The notes under the pieces: generated by a model
Told to the model about the DNA's origin: nothing
Databases searched by the model: none
The model's input: the letters and a program-made list of their open reading frames with translations, nothing else
Origin: Aquimarina spinulae
GTDB taxonomy: Bacteria > Bacteroidota > Bacteroidia > Flavobacteriales > Flavobacteriaceae
Reading direction: 5' to 3'
DNA length: 64,000 nt
NCBI RefSeq assembly: GCF_943373825.1
Contig: NZ_CALSBP010000003.1
Span: 248,001 to 312,000 of the forward strand
Shown here: positions 46,070 to 55,180 of the stretch, piece after piece
Layout of the letters: each line of letters starts with the position of its first letter
Position numbering within the stretch: the first letter of the stretch is position 1
Position numbers and translations under genes: made by a program

Positions 46070-46083
46070 TTTTTCTTGTACTT

Positions 46084-46095
46084 GGACATTTGTCC
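46084..46095. promoter_or_regulatory. small inverted repeat, possible Crp/Fnr operator
   Basis: GGACA-TT-TGTCC in the 94-bp divergent region, 15-26 bp ahead of the crp-like gene start. A site so close to the start would suit autorepression. The arms are only 5 bp, so chance is not excluded. Confidence 0.25.
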
Positions 46096-46163
46096 TTTTT
46101 ATTTAATTCTACAAATTATTTCTTTGAACCCAGTAAAATTATACAATAAAAAGGGATAAAATA

Positions 46164-46751
46164 ATGCAAATGGAAAGATTATTAAAGCAGATAGAGTTTA
46201 TAAAGGAGATTGATAAAATTAAATACATCCAACGTCAAACCAAATTGTTTAATAGTAATAGACGAGAAAATGATGCAGAACATAGTTGGCATTTGGCTAT
46301 GATGGCACTTGTTTTAGTAGAACATTCTAACACATCTATTGATATTCTCAAAGTTTTAAAAATGGTATTGATTCATGATATTGTTGAAATAGATACAGGT
46401 GATATTTTTATTTATGATACCACAAAAAATCATACAAATACCGAAGAAGAGCTAAAATCAGCTAAACGAATATTTGGAATACTCCCTGAGGAACAATCAA
46501 AGGAACTAATAGAAATTTGGTTAGAGTTTGAAGAAGGAAAAACTGATGAGGCAAAATTTGCCAAAGCATTAGATAGATTTGAACCTACTCTTCAGAATGA
46601 TTCTAATAGTGGCGGTACATGGCATGATTTTGATGTTGAATACCAAAAAGTACACGAAAAAACAAAGACTATAAATAAAGGTTCTAATAGCTTGTGGGAG
46701 TATTCTGAAACATTAATTAATACATATTATAAAGTCGTATTGGATGATTAA
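46164..46751 (+). CDS. HD-domain phosphohydrolase (YfbR/5'-deoxynucleotidase-like)
   Basis: A 195-residue protein with the HD superfamily metal ligands: ENDAEHSWHLAMMALVL for the first histidine, LIHDIVEIDTGD for the HD pair and a downstream aspartate in KALDRFEPTLQND. The length and the AEHSWHLA opening match the YfbR-like nucleotidase family. Substrate probably a deoxynucleoside monophosphate or similar. It overlaps the MFS gene by 8 bp, which is translational coupling; the pairing might link nucleotide or metabolite hydrolysis with export. Confidence 0.88.
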   Translation: MQMERLLKQIEFIKEIDKIKYIQRQTKLFNSNRRENDAEHSWHLAMMALVLVEHSNTSIDILKVLKMVLIHDIVEIDTGDIFIYDTTKNHTNTEEELKSAKRIFGILPEEQSKELIEIWLEFEEGKTDEAKFAKALDRFEPTLQNDSNSGGTWHDFDVEYQKVHEKTKTINKGSNSLWEYSETLINTYYKVVLDD

Positions 46752-47907
46752 TCGGAAACATTCTATTTATACGATTAATTTTGCATTGATTAGTTTAAGT
46801 TCCTTATTCTTTTCAGCGAGCTATAATATGTTAATCCCAGAATTACCCGCATATTTAAGTAGTCTTGGTGGGGCAGAATATAAAGGGTTAATCATTTCTT
46901 TATTTACACTTACAGCAGGTTTGTCAAGGCCTTTTAGTGGTAAAATCACAGATACAATAGGACGTAAGCCCGTAATGACTATTGGTATAATTGTATGTTT
47001 AATATGTGGTTTTTTGTACCCTGTGTTAACTACTATTTCGGGTTTTCTTTTTTTAAGACTATTACATGGTTTCTCTACTGGTTTCAGTCCGACAGCAATT
47101 TCTGCATACATAGCAGATATTGTTCCCAAAGAACGTTGGGGAGAAGCTTTCGGGATACAAGGTTTATGTTTTAGTACAGGTTTAGCTTTGGGCCCAGCTT
47201 TGGGGAGTTTTATAAAAATGTATTATTCTTTTGATGTACTATTCTATAGCTCTTCATTAATTGCTTTCATATCTGTCGCGTTAGTCATAAATGTAAAAGA
47301 AACCCTTAAAACTCACCAGCGCTTTAACCAATCTATTCTCAAGATTTCAAAAAATGACATCATTGCAGTAGAGGTTCTACCATCTGCAATTGTAACTTTT
47401 TTATGCTATATCGCTTTTGGAGTTATTTTAACCTTAATTCCAGATTGGAGTGATCATTTGGAGATTATTAATAAAGGAACGTTTTTTATTGTTTTTACTA
47501 TTTCTTCTTTGTGTATTCGATTTATGACGAGGAAAGTATCAGATAATTATGGGCGAAAAATTATAATTATTATAAGTCTTATCATTTTATTTTTGGCACT
47601 CATCCTCATTGGCTTCCTGGATACGGCTAATGGATTGCTTATTGCAGCAGTTTTCTATGGATTAGCTATGGGAATACTATCTCCAACATTAAACGCCTGG
47701 ACTGTAGATATGAGCGACCCTAATCATAGAGGGAAAGCAATGGCTACGATGTACATTGCACTAGAAGCTGGTATTGGTTTAGGGGCTTTCTTTTCTGGAT
47801 GGTATTATCAAGATGTCATTTCTAAAATCCCACTCATTATGTATACGTGTGCATTAATGGTTTTTATAGCATTTATATATATGATGTATAAAGTTAAAGA
47901 AAAATGA
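46744..47907 (+). CDS. MFS transporter
   Basis: A 387-residue transporter with about 12 TM helices. MFS motif A appears after helix 2 as RPFSGKITDTIGRKPVM, and a partial second copy in RFMTRKVSDNYGRKIII. The sequence style (LPAYLSSLGGAEYKG at the first periplasmic loop) resembles drug/arabinose-type exporters of the DHA1 kind. Substrate unknown. ATG overlaps the end of the HD gene. Confidence 0.93.
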   Translation: MINRKHSIYTINFALISLSSLFFSASYNMLIPELPAYLSSLGGAEYKGLIISLFTLTAGLSRPFSGKITDTIGRKPVMTIGIIVCLICGFLYPVLTTISGFLFLRLLHGFSTGFSPTAISAYIADIVPKERWGEAFGIQGLCFSTGLALGPALGSFIKMYYSFDVLFYSSSLIAFISVALVINVKETLKTHQRFNQSILKISKNDIIAVEVLPSAIVTFLCYIAFGVILTLIPDWSDHLEIINKGTFFIVFTISSLCIRFMTRKVSDNYGRKIIIIISLIILFLALILIGFLDTANGLLIAAVFYGLAMGILSPTLNAWTVDMSDPNHRGKAMATMYIALEAGIGLGAFFSGWYYQDVISKIPLIMYTCALMVFIAFIYMMYKVKEK

Positions 47908-48035
47908 TAGTTTTCAAATAACCTTCTTAAAAAAGTATTAGAGTCATGTAATTAAATTGTTTAAAGCTAATTGGTAGTAATGAGTTAAGACAACACAATA
48001 TTCATAACAAGAAAGCGTACATTTAGAATAACTAC

Positions 48036-48671
48036 TTATAACAATTGTTTTTCTATAGCAATTTTAATAATACCAACACTATTTTTGGCACCAAGTTTAC
48101 TCATCAAATTCATTCGATGAGTTTCAACTGTCTTTACACTAATAAATAATTTTTCAGAAATTTGTTGAGTAGTCAATTCTTCATAAATTGCAATAAGAAC
48201 ATCTTTTTCTCTTCTGGTTAAATTTGGTTTTAATCCATTACAATTTTTATTCTTTATGGATTGTTTTAATAGTTTACTATGGATATCTTTTTGTAAATAT
48301 AATTCTCCAGAAAGAACTGTTTTTATCGCACTAATGAGCTCTAATTTATCAGTGTTTTTTAGTAAATAACCATGTACACCATTTTTAAGCATACGTTTCA
48401 CAAAGGTAATATCTTCAAAATTTGTAAGTGCAATAATTTTTAATTCAGGGTAGCTTTTAAGAAGTTGTTTGCTTAAATCAATCCCATTAATATCTGGTAA
48501 ATTAATATCTAACAATAGTACATCTGGTAGCTGTAATGCTAAGTTAGTTATTGTTATTTCGGCATTCTCATAGACTCCTGTTATTTCAATTTCTGGTGTC
48601 GTTTCAAGCATAGACACAATACCATTAAGTACCATAACGTGATCGTCTGTTATTGCAATTTTAGTTATCAT
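48036..48671 (-). CDS. NarL/LuxR-type response regulator
   Basis: A 211-residue regulator: receiver with D9/D10, phospho-acceptor D55 in LLLDINLP, and a C-terminal LuxR-type helix-turn-helix (LTRREKDVLIAIYEELTTQQ, ISEKLFISVKTVETHRMNLM). Overlaps the upstream kinase by 11 bp and forms a two-component pair with it. Confidence 0.95.
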   Translation of the reverse strand: MITKIAITDDHVMVLNGIVSMLETTPEIEITGVYENAEITITNLALQLPDVLLLDINLPDINGIDLSKQLLKSYPELKIIALTNFEDITFVKRMLKNGVHGYLLKNTDKLELISAIKTVLSGELYLQKDIHSKLLKQSIKNKNCNGLKPNLTRREKDVLIAIYEELTTQQISEKLFISVKTVETHRMNLMSKLGAKNSVGIIKIAIEKQLL

Positions 48672-50613
48672 CGAATTTGTCTGTATCTATTTCTATAGTA
48701 TAAGATGTTCCTTGGTTATTTGATATTAAATCCATTGTTGCGTGTAAACACTCTATTCTGGATTTAACATTTTCTAAACCAATCCCGCTATTGGTTTTAA
48801 CTTGATCTGTATCAAAGCCCTTACCATTATCTTCAACAGTGAGATGAATACTATTTCTTCTACAACTCATCTGTACATGTATTTCATTTGCTTGAGCATG
48901 GTTTAAGCTATTGGTTACTAATTCTTGTATTATTCTAAAGATATTTATTTCTACACTCTTAGGTATTTGAATAGGATCTCCGATATGCTGAAAGTTAATA
49001 TTTTGCGGATGTATTTCATCCATATTTTGACAATATTCATAAGTTGCTTCTATAATATTGAGTTTTTCTAAAGAAGGAGGTATTAAATTATGTGAAATTG
49101 CCCGAACATGCATGCACGATTCATCAATCATAGAAACTACTTCTTTTATTACTTTATCATTTGTTTCTAATATTGAAGACAGTTTATATTTTATGGCAGA
49201 CAGATCTCCATTTACACCATCGTGTAGTTCTTTTGCAATTCGTAAGCGTTCTTTTTCTTCGCCTTGAATTAAGGTTTCTAATGTTTTTATTTTAAATTCT
49301 CTTTTTAGAGTAAAAATTTCTTGATTTTTACGTTTCTGCCTTTGTTTAAATACCAACCATGAAAGAAAGGAAATTAATAATAAAAAAGTAGATATTCCGA
49401 TTAGGTAATTAAATTGTGTTTTCTTTTTTTGAAGGCCTTTGGCACTTTGTTCTAATTCTAATTGTTGAGTTAATATTTCGTTATCCTTTTTTTTGGTTTT
49501 GTATTTGATTTCAAGCTCACTAATGCTTTTTAAATGATCAACCTGAAGAATACTATCTTTGTATTGAGTATGACTTTTAAAGTTAGCTAAAGCTTGTTGT
49601 GGACTATTTTGTAGTAAATAGGTGTCACTGAGAGCCAAATATACTTCGGAAATCAGGGATAAATCATTAATATTTTTTGCTAGTTCTAAAGCTATATTGA
49701 AATGAGATTGAGAGATATCTTTTTGTAATAATTTACCATAAGTGACTCCTAATTGCATATGAGTTTCAACTAACTCATCTTTATCCTCCAGTTCTTCTCT
49801 AATAACTAAAGCTTTTTTTAGTAATATAAGCGATTTATTAAGTTGATTCTGTTTTTCAGATACAACTCCTAGATTATTATAATTTCTAGCAATTTCTTTC
49901 TTATTTTCATTCTTCAAATTAACAATTAGTGATTCATTAAAGTAATCACTTGCCAGTTTAAATTTAGATAATTGCACATAATTCCCTCCTATATTATTTA
50001 AAATAGTACCTAAGGCAAATTTTATATTTTCGTTATTCGTAGATTTTGAAATAGCAACCGCTTCTATTTGATGATCAATACTTTTTTGATACTCATCAAG
50101 AATCATATATACATTTGCAAGATTTAGAAGCTTGATAAATTTCCCGTACTCATTCTTGTTTTTTTCGTCATATACAATTCCTTCAAGGTAGATTTCTATT
50201 GCTTTTATATAATCGCCTTGATTTTTACATAGCATCCCTAGAGAAGAATAAACCGCAGATTTATCTAATCCTTCTGAATCAAATATCTGAAAAGAGTTTT
50301 CAAAATAATATTTAGCCGAATCGTATCTATTCGTATATAAAAAAGCATTTCCTATATACAGATTAGCTTTTGCTTTAATTTTAGTGTATTTAATTTGTGT
50401 TGCAAGTTTTTCTGCTCTTTTTCCATAAATTAAAGAGGTGTCAATATTTTGATATAAATAGTAATAGGCCAAATCATTTAATACTTGTGCTTTGATAGTG
50501 TCTTCTTGTTTTTTATCTAATTCGAGTTTTAAACTGTCTATGATTGAAGATGTTTGTGCCAAAATAGATTTTGCCGCTATAAGAACGATTAAAATGCTGA
50601 TTTTCGTTTTCAA
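48661..50613 (-). CDS. TPR-containing sensor histidine kinase (NarX/DesK-type)
   Basis: A 650-residue kinase. Signal peptide (ending SILAQ), then about 330 residues of TPR repeats in the periplasm (GDYIKAIEIYLEGIVYDEKN, SKFKLASDYFNESLIVNLKN, NNLGVVSEKQNQLNKSLILL), one TM helix at about 400-420, a coiled coil, the HisKA_3 phospho-histidine in RIAKELHDGVNGDLSAIKYK and an HATPase domain (VTVEDNGKGFD-like, NSGIGLENVKSRI). The TPR domain presumably senses a periplasmic protein or peptide. Confidence 0.93.
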   Translation of the reverse strand: MKTKISILIVLIAAKSILAQTSSIIDSLKLELDKKQEDTIKAQVLNDLAYYYLYQNIDTSLIYGKRAEKLATQIKYTKIKAKANLYIGNAFLYTNRYDSAKYYFENSFQIFDSEGLDKSAVYSSLGMLCKNQGDYIKAIEIYLEGIVYDEKNKNEYGKFIKLLNLANVYMILDEYQKSIDHQIEAVAISKSTNNENIKFALGTILNNIGGNYVQLSKFKLASDYFNESLIVNLKNENKKEIARNYNNLGVVSEKQNQLNKSLILLKKALVIREELEDKDELVETHMQLGVTYGKLLQKDISQSHFNIALELAKNINDLSLISEVYLALSDTYLLQNSPQQALANFKSHTQYKDSILQVDHLKSISELEIKYKTKKKDNEILTQQLELEQSAKGLQKKKTQFNYLIGISTFLLLISFLSWLVFKQRQKRKNQEIFTLKREFKIKTLETLIQGEEKERLRIAKELHDGVNGDLSAIKYKLSSILETNDKVIKEVVSMIDESCMHVRAISHNLIPPSLEKLNIIEATYEYCQNMDEIHPQNINFQHIGDPIQIPKSVEINIFRIIQELVTNSLNHAQANEIHVQMSCRRNSIHLTVEDNGKGFDTDQVKTNSGIGLENVKSRIECLHATMDLISNNQGTSYTIEIDTDKFDDN

Positions 50614-50737
50614 ATTGTTGTTGTTTTTTTAGAAGAATACTATAAATGTAATGGTTTTTATATGTTACTATATTTTATATAGGTTATATATGAATTCATG
50701 ATAGGGTCTTGAAAGAAATAATAATGGTCTAAACCTG

Positions 50738-51403
50738 TTATTTATTATTCTTTATACTAATGGTATACTTTTCTTTTTTTGATAAGTAATAAAAGGCATT
50801 AGCAGAGAATCTTGCCGTTGCTATACTGCAATTAATTCTTTCACCCACAAAAAAATCCATTTGATTTTCTCCTCCATATATTCCAAAACTATTAATTTTA
50901 TTTTTTGGATTGTAGTTTAAATTCAGAGGTAACTTATTATCTTGGTTTAGTCCAACAATTGAAATTGTATATTTTTTATGAATAAGAGGATTATAAAAAG
51001 TGTTATTATTTCCTGCCGAAACACAAATTACAACTTTATTTTTATAGGCATGTTTATATGCCGCTAGCATTTCGGATGAAATACGTTTTGTTCCCATAAC
51101 TTCTAAAGAAATACTAATAACATGAGCTCCTTGATCCACAGCTTTAACAATAGATCTAGCTAACAAAATATAATTCTTGAAAACAGATTTGTGTTTGGGG
51201 TAAAAAGGGCAAATAATGACATCTGCTTCTGGATTTTCTTCGGTTATTATTTTTAACATTTTTTGTCCGTGATTTCTAAATTCGGGGACTCCAAAAAAAT
51301 CGGAGTCCCATGAATCATTAGGATCTGTAGTAAATACTTTAATCTTTTCAGACCGTTTATATGGTAAACCATCAATTAATGCTACTCTAATACGTGCATT
51401 CAT
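50738..51403 (-). CDS. small divergent subtilase-like (S8) serine protease
   Basis: A 221-residue protein with the order and spacing of subtilisin-type residues: D11 in VALIDGL, H45 in RNHGQKML, oxyanion N132 in VCVSAGNNN and S193 in NCSIATARFSA. The usual GTSMA motif is degraded to NCSIA, so activity is plausible but not certain. There is no signal peptide, propeptide or TM helix, and it is shorter than typical S8 enzymes (about 275). I start it at ATG 51403, 7 bp after the upstream stop; the longer form from 51439 would overlap that gene. Paired with a one-helix membrane protein. Confidence 0.7.
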   Translation of the reverse strand: MNARIRVALIDGLPYKRSEKIKVFTTDPNDSWDSDFFGVPEFRNHGQKMLKIITEENPEADVIICPFYPKHKSVFKNYILLARSIVKAVDQGAHVISISLEVMGTKRISSEMLAAYKHAYKNKVVICVSAGNNNTFYNPLIHKKYTISIVGLNQDNKLPLNLNYNPKNKINSFGIYGGENQMDFFVGERINCSIATARFSANAFYYLSKKEKYTISIKNNK

Positions 51404-51410
51404 AGTGTTT

Positions 51411-52073
51411 TTAATTACCGCCACAACCGAAGATATCAAATTCCATTATTTGTCCAAATGCACCTCCAGTTACTGACCCATTATTTTCGAGTTTAGCTTT
51501 TGGGGTACAACCTTGCTGAATGCTATAAAGCAGGACGGCACCAAAAACGCTTAAACCTGTTATAGCAACGATTGAGATACATATTGCAACCGTCATACCT
51601 ATCATTACTTCATTAATAGTTATATTTCTAGAAATTAGAGAATCATTGATTGGGTTGATTACATTAAAAAGCTTTTGAGCATCAGGTCCTTCAACTCTTA
51701 AAGTAAAAGGTTTTTTTTGATTGATATAGCCTATAGATAGTTGATACCAATCCCTTTCTCCAAAAATCACTATAGGTTTTTTTGATACACTACTATTATC
51801 ATCAGTAAATACTTTTAGTTTATAACTACATTTACTAAAAGGACTATAGGTCCACATAACTTTTATCTCCTGGTTACCTGTTGCATTGACCTTAGGTGTA
51901 CTCAATACGTTAAATGTTGCAATACCAATATGCGATGATGACATTGTGATCGTTAAACGTGAGTATTTTTGCCCTACAGGTATTTTTATTTTTATTGTAT
52001 CAATACCAGCTCCACTAAGAATATTGTTATTATTACCGTGTGATTTTGTTTTGTTATAAATTAGTTTTGACAT
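51411..52073 (-). CDS. single-TM protein with Gly/Cys-containing C-terminal tail, partner of the subtilase-like gene
   Basis: A 220-residue protein I do not recognise. Residues 1-150 are beta-rich and soluble with no signal peptide; residues about 156-185 form one hydrophobic helix (VMIGMTVAICISIVAITGLS onward), then a 35-residue tail ending VTGGAFGQIMEFDIFGCGGN with a double glycine and one cysteine. It is encoded immediately ahead of the subtilase-like protein (7 bp). The tail after a GG looks like a processed peptide, so it could be the protease's substrate, but this is only inference. Confidence 0.6.
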   Translation of the reverse strand: MSKLIYNKTKSHGNNNNILSGAGIDTIKIKIPVGQKYSRLTITMSSSHIGIATFNVLSTPKVNATGNQEIKVMWTYSPFSKCSYKLKVFTDDNSSVSKKPIVIFGERDWYQLSIGYINQKKPFTLRVEGPDAQKLFNVINPINDSLISRNITINEVMIGMTVAICISIVAITGLSVFGAVLLYSIQQGCTPKAKLENNGSVTGGAFGQIMEFDIFGCGGN

Positions 52074-52557
52074 TTTATTAAGTCTTTTATTATTAATATT
52101 TTTTTAAATGAAAAATGTTTGAATCTTAGATTTTTTTTAAACTAAAAAACTGTACCCAGATATTTCATAAAATTGCTGTTTCTGATTTGTGTCATTCTTG
52201 TTTTATTTAATTCCTATTTTACTGATTACAAGGTAGTTTTGTGTATTATGAAAAGCTTAAGGGTATTCCCTGATTTGTTAAAAATCAGGGAATACCCTTA
52301 AGTATAATATGGGGTTTAGCTAATTATCTATAGCTTTTTCTGCTATCTACAAGTGTTATTATAGAGACTGGAGTGTATATCTGTTAAGTGTAGATAGAGT
52401 GGTAGAGAAGACTTCTAAATAAATTGGGGTTTCTAAAACAGTATAATTGAATGGATAAATGGTTATAGAATGGTAATTAGATCGCAATTCGGAGGTATAT
52501 ACAAAAGATAAATTCAAAGCTAATTAATTGTTTTTAAACAATGCCCTAGATCAGATA
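52074..52557. other. 484-bp intergenic region with long perfect hairpin
   Basis: No credible protein gene. The one distinct structure is the 21-bp inverted repeat at 52256-52302 (listed separately). The rest is AT-rich. It would hold the promoter of the leftward membrane-protein/subtilase pair, but I see no convincing -7 element. Confidence 0.6.
52256..52302. repeat. perfect 21-bp inverted repeat (hairpin)
   Basis: The arms 52256-52276 and 52282-52302 are perfect complements around the 5-base loop GTTAA. The stem contains AAGGGTATTCCCTGATT, much more GC than its surroundings. It lies 255 bp after the stop of the leftward LytTR gene. On that strand CTTTT follows, so it may be its terminator; no long T-tract is present on either strand, so a stable RNA or DNA-level role is also possible. 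Confidence 0.75.
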
Positions 52558-53256
52558 TTACAACCATTTTGCTTTTATATCCTTGTATTTTGTTCTTCCG
52601 ATAGGAATAAGTTCGCCATTTTTTAATTCTGCAATATACTTACTACCAGATTTCACAATAATTTCTTTTATCTCTGATATTTTTACCAAATATGATTTAT
52701 GAATACGTTCAAAAGTATCTGGTAGTAATTGCTGTAGTTTTTCAAGAGATTTATCATGCAATTCTTTTTTTCCGTTAGTAAGGAATAGTTCTGTATACCC
52801 ACCTGCACCTTTTATAAATAATACTTCTTCTATAGGGATCAATTGTATTCTCCCTTTTTTCTTAACTGCCAATAGTTTGATCTTATGAGGTTCTGTTTTT
52901 TCTTTTGACAAAACTCTATTAAAGGCCTGCTCTAATCTACCTTTGCTAAAAGGCTTAGGTACAAAGTCTAACACTCCGTATTCAAAAGCTGATATTGCTC
53001 GTTCACTATTTGCAGAAATGATAACAGTATGAAACGATTCTGAAACTGCCGTACCAAGGATATCAAAACCATTTTCTCCATTAAGGTTTAAATCCAGAAG
53101 TACTACATCCAGTGAATTATTTTTAATAAATTCTAGTGCTTCGGGTAGTGCTTCTACGCGGTGCAACGAGCCTAGTGTGTTTGTAAAGAATTCTCTGGTC
53201 ATTCTTTCAATTCTCTTGGCTATTCTGGCTTCATCTTCAACTATTAAGATATTCAT
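52558..53256 (-). CDS. LytTR-family response regulator
   Basis: A 232-residue regulator with E7/D8, phospho-acceptor D55 in VLLDLNLNG, S/T switch in VIISANSERA, K in VPKPFSK, and a LytTR domain (IKGAGGYTELFLTNGKKELH, HKSYLVKISEIKEIIVKSGS, IPIGRTKYKDIKAKWL). More distant from the copy B/C/D regulators than they are from one another. Lies 4 bp after its kinase. Confidence 0.94.
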   Translation of the reverse strand: MNILIVEDEARIAKRIERMTREFFTNTLGSLHRVEALPEALEFIKNNSLDVVLLDLNLNGENGFDILGTAVSESFHTVIISANSERAISAFEYGVLDFVPKPFSKGRLEQAFNRVLSKEKTEPHKIKLLAVKKKGRIQLIPIEEVLFIKGAGGYTELFLTNGKKELHDKSLEKLQQLLPDTFERIHKSYLVKISEIKEIIVKSGSKYIAELKNGELIPIGRTKYKDIKAKWL

Positions 53257-53260
53257 AGGG

Positions 53261-54940
53261 CTAGTTATCTATTTTTATACTGTTTTTCCAACCATTTGAT
53301 ATAGCTTCAGAAGAAAAATTCCATTTAGAAGCATAGCTTTCTGTTAGTCTTGCCTTAATATATTTAATTCCTGTACCTTCTATTATCTTTTTTTCTGCAT
53401 CTCTCACTCTGGCAATCGTTAAAAATGTATAGGTTTTACAAGTATCACTTGTTTCAAAAATTAATTTGAATGTTATACTATTGTTGTCATTAGGAAGGCC
53501 ATGAGTTATTCCATTTTCTAATAAGGTATGTAGTATTGCGGGAGGTATTTTTTGATTAGGATCTATGTTTTCTTCTTCCCAATGATATTTTATTTCCTTT
53601 CGATATTCCATAATGTTAAGATGTGTACGGCATAGTTCTATTTCCTGACCAATAGGAATTAGGGTTTGATTTTCTATTTGATTAAAAAGTTTAAATTCCT
53701 GAGCCAGTGCTTCTATAAAAGCAACTCCTTTTTGTGGTGATTCTTCAACCCAATCAATCAATGAAGTTAGTGTATTCATTAAAAAATGTGGTTGAATATT
53801 CTTTTTTAATAATTCTAGTCGAAGGCGAGTAGATTGTACCAAAGATTCTTCATAAGCAAGCCGCTGTTCTTTTGTTCTTACAGAGAGGATATAAAACATA
53901 CCTAGAAGGATAATACCAAAACCTGCAAAAAGACTGATATCGTAATAGGTAATAGCATTTATAAGGGCACATATAAGCAATGCCAATAGTACTATGATAG
54001 CCCCTTTCATTCTTTTATAGATCCCAAAAACTACTATTCCAAAAGAAAAAAACCACATGGTCATAGCCATATTATAAGCGGTATAATCATGATTTTCATG
54101 TTGTATTGAGAATACATATATTAGAACACCTATATATATCCATAAAATTATCTTCTGTTTGGGAAAAGGAAATTGTAATGAAAAGTATAGAGGAGTCAAA
54201 ATTGCAATAATAAAAGTTAGAACTCCTATAATTTCCAATCGAATGTGATGTTGACTATAATGAATAGGAACATAGAATTTAACATATTCCATCATAATTA
54301 AAGCAAAAAAGAGAAAACAGTTAATGCTAAAGATTAGGATTGGATATCCTTTGTTTTCGCTTAAAAAAAGGAAAAAGAAATATAGCGAAGCTAATAAGAA
54401 TGCACCCGCAAAAATATGCATAAAAGCTGTATTGATAAGCTCGGATCTTACCAAGTGATCATAATCATCTACATAGACATAAAGTTTTCTCGAATGATCG
54501 GGATAATAATGTAGACTAGTTCGTAATGCCAACACATGTGATCCTTTTGTTGCTAAAGTATCTGGGATACCAAAAGTCGCCCATAACTCACCAGACGGAT
54601 CACGAGTAGTTTCTTCTCCGGGGTTTCCGTTTTCACCAATGAGTACACCATCCCAAAAGACATCGTATTCACCAAAAGTATTTATAAATATCCCATAACG
54701 TTGAAACAATTCTGGGGCCTTTGTGATTTCTACCTCGGTTCTGGACCAAAAAACTTCTCCTTCGGTTACATCTACTTTATTTTTCCATTGTTGATCATTC
54801 CAGTTTTTGGTAGCCCATTCTGGGTGATCTCCCAATTTATATCTCGAATCGTTGGTCTTAGAAACACGATCTCTAGAACAAGAACTTACTAGCAGAACAG
54901 TAAATACTAAAAGGAAATAGTATAATAATTTAAAATTCAT
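53261..54940 (-). CDS. 7TM-type sensor histidine kinase with lipoprotein-like N-terminus
   Basis: A 559-residue kinase. The signal region carries a lipobox-like VSSC, followed by a jelly-roll extracytoplasmic domain (about 30-165, with GIFINTFGEYDVFWDGVLIG), about seven TM helices (170-360) as in 7TMR-DISM receptors, and a LytS-like kinase domain with IQPHFLMNTLTSLIDW. The ATP site is degenerate in its last part (GTGIKYIKARLTESYASKW). The beta domain probably binds a carbohydrate-like ligand. Divergent from an outer-membrane receptor at 55181 with 240 bp between them. Confidence 0.9.
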   Translation of the reverse strand: MNFKLLYYFLLVFTVLLVSSCSRDRVSKTNDSRYKLGDHPEWATKNWNDQQWKNKVDVTEGEVFWSRTEVEITKAPELFQRYGIFINTFGEYDVFWDGVLIGENGNPGEETTRDPSGELWATFGIPDTLATKGSHVLALRTSLHYYPDHSRKLYVYVDDYDHLVRSELINTAFMHIFAGAFLLASLYFFFLFLSENKGYPILIFSINCFLFFALIMMEYVKFYVPIHYSQHHIRLEIIGVLTFIIAILTPLYFSLQFPFPKQKIILWIYIGVLIYVFSIQHENHDYTAYNMAMTMWFFSFGIVVFGIYKRMKGAIIVLLALLICALINAITYYDISLFAGFGIILLGMFYILSVRTKEQRLAYEESLVQSTRLRLELLKKNIQPHFLMNTLTSLIDWVEESPQKGVAFIEALAQEFKLFNQIENQTLIPIGQEIELCRTHLNIMEYRKEIKYHWEEENIDPNQKIPPAILHTLLENGITHGLPNDNNSITFKLIFETSDTCKTYTFLTIARVRDAEKKIIEGTGIKYIKARLTESYASKWNFSSEAISNGWKNSIKIDN

Positions 54941-54988
54941 GTATTGTAAAATAGTATCTAGTAAAATTAACTTAAAAACCGGACTTCT

Positions 54989-55020
54989 TAGAGCTGTTCA
55001 ATGATATATAGAGCAGTTGA
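54989..55020. promoter_or_regulatory. direct repeat with 20-bp period, possible LytTR operator
   Basis: TAGAGCTGTTCA (54989-55000) and TAGAGCAGTTGA (55009-55020) agree at 10 of 12 bases and are 20 bp apart. Each contains a GTT core like the classic LytTR element. The repeat is 49 bp ahead of the kinase start, and the same region serves the divergent receptor gene. Weaker than the 21-bp repeats elsewhere in the window. Confidence 0.4.
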
Positions 55021-55180
55021 TCAAAAATACCTTGAAAAGATACTGACTAAAACCGAGTTTTACTCTATCAATTAAAAATCGACAGTATGTGATATACCAT
55101 GATCTATTAGATTAAAATAAAAATCTAAATGAATATTGGTAATTCCATCTGATAATTAAAAAAACAAGTACATAAAACAG

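Noticed and set aside
52248..52301. 17-codon reading frame starting at ATG 52248 through the long hairpin
   Set aside because: Most of it is the inverted repeat itself; no ribosome site, and the length is easily chance.
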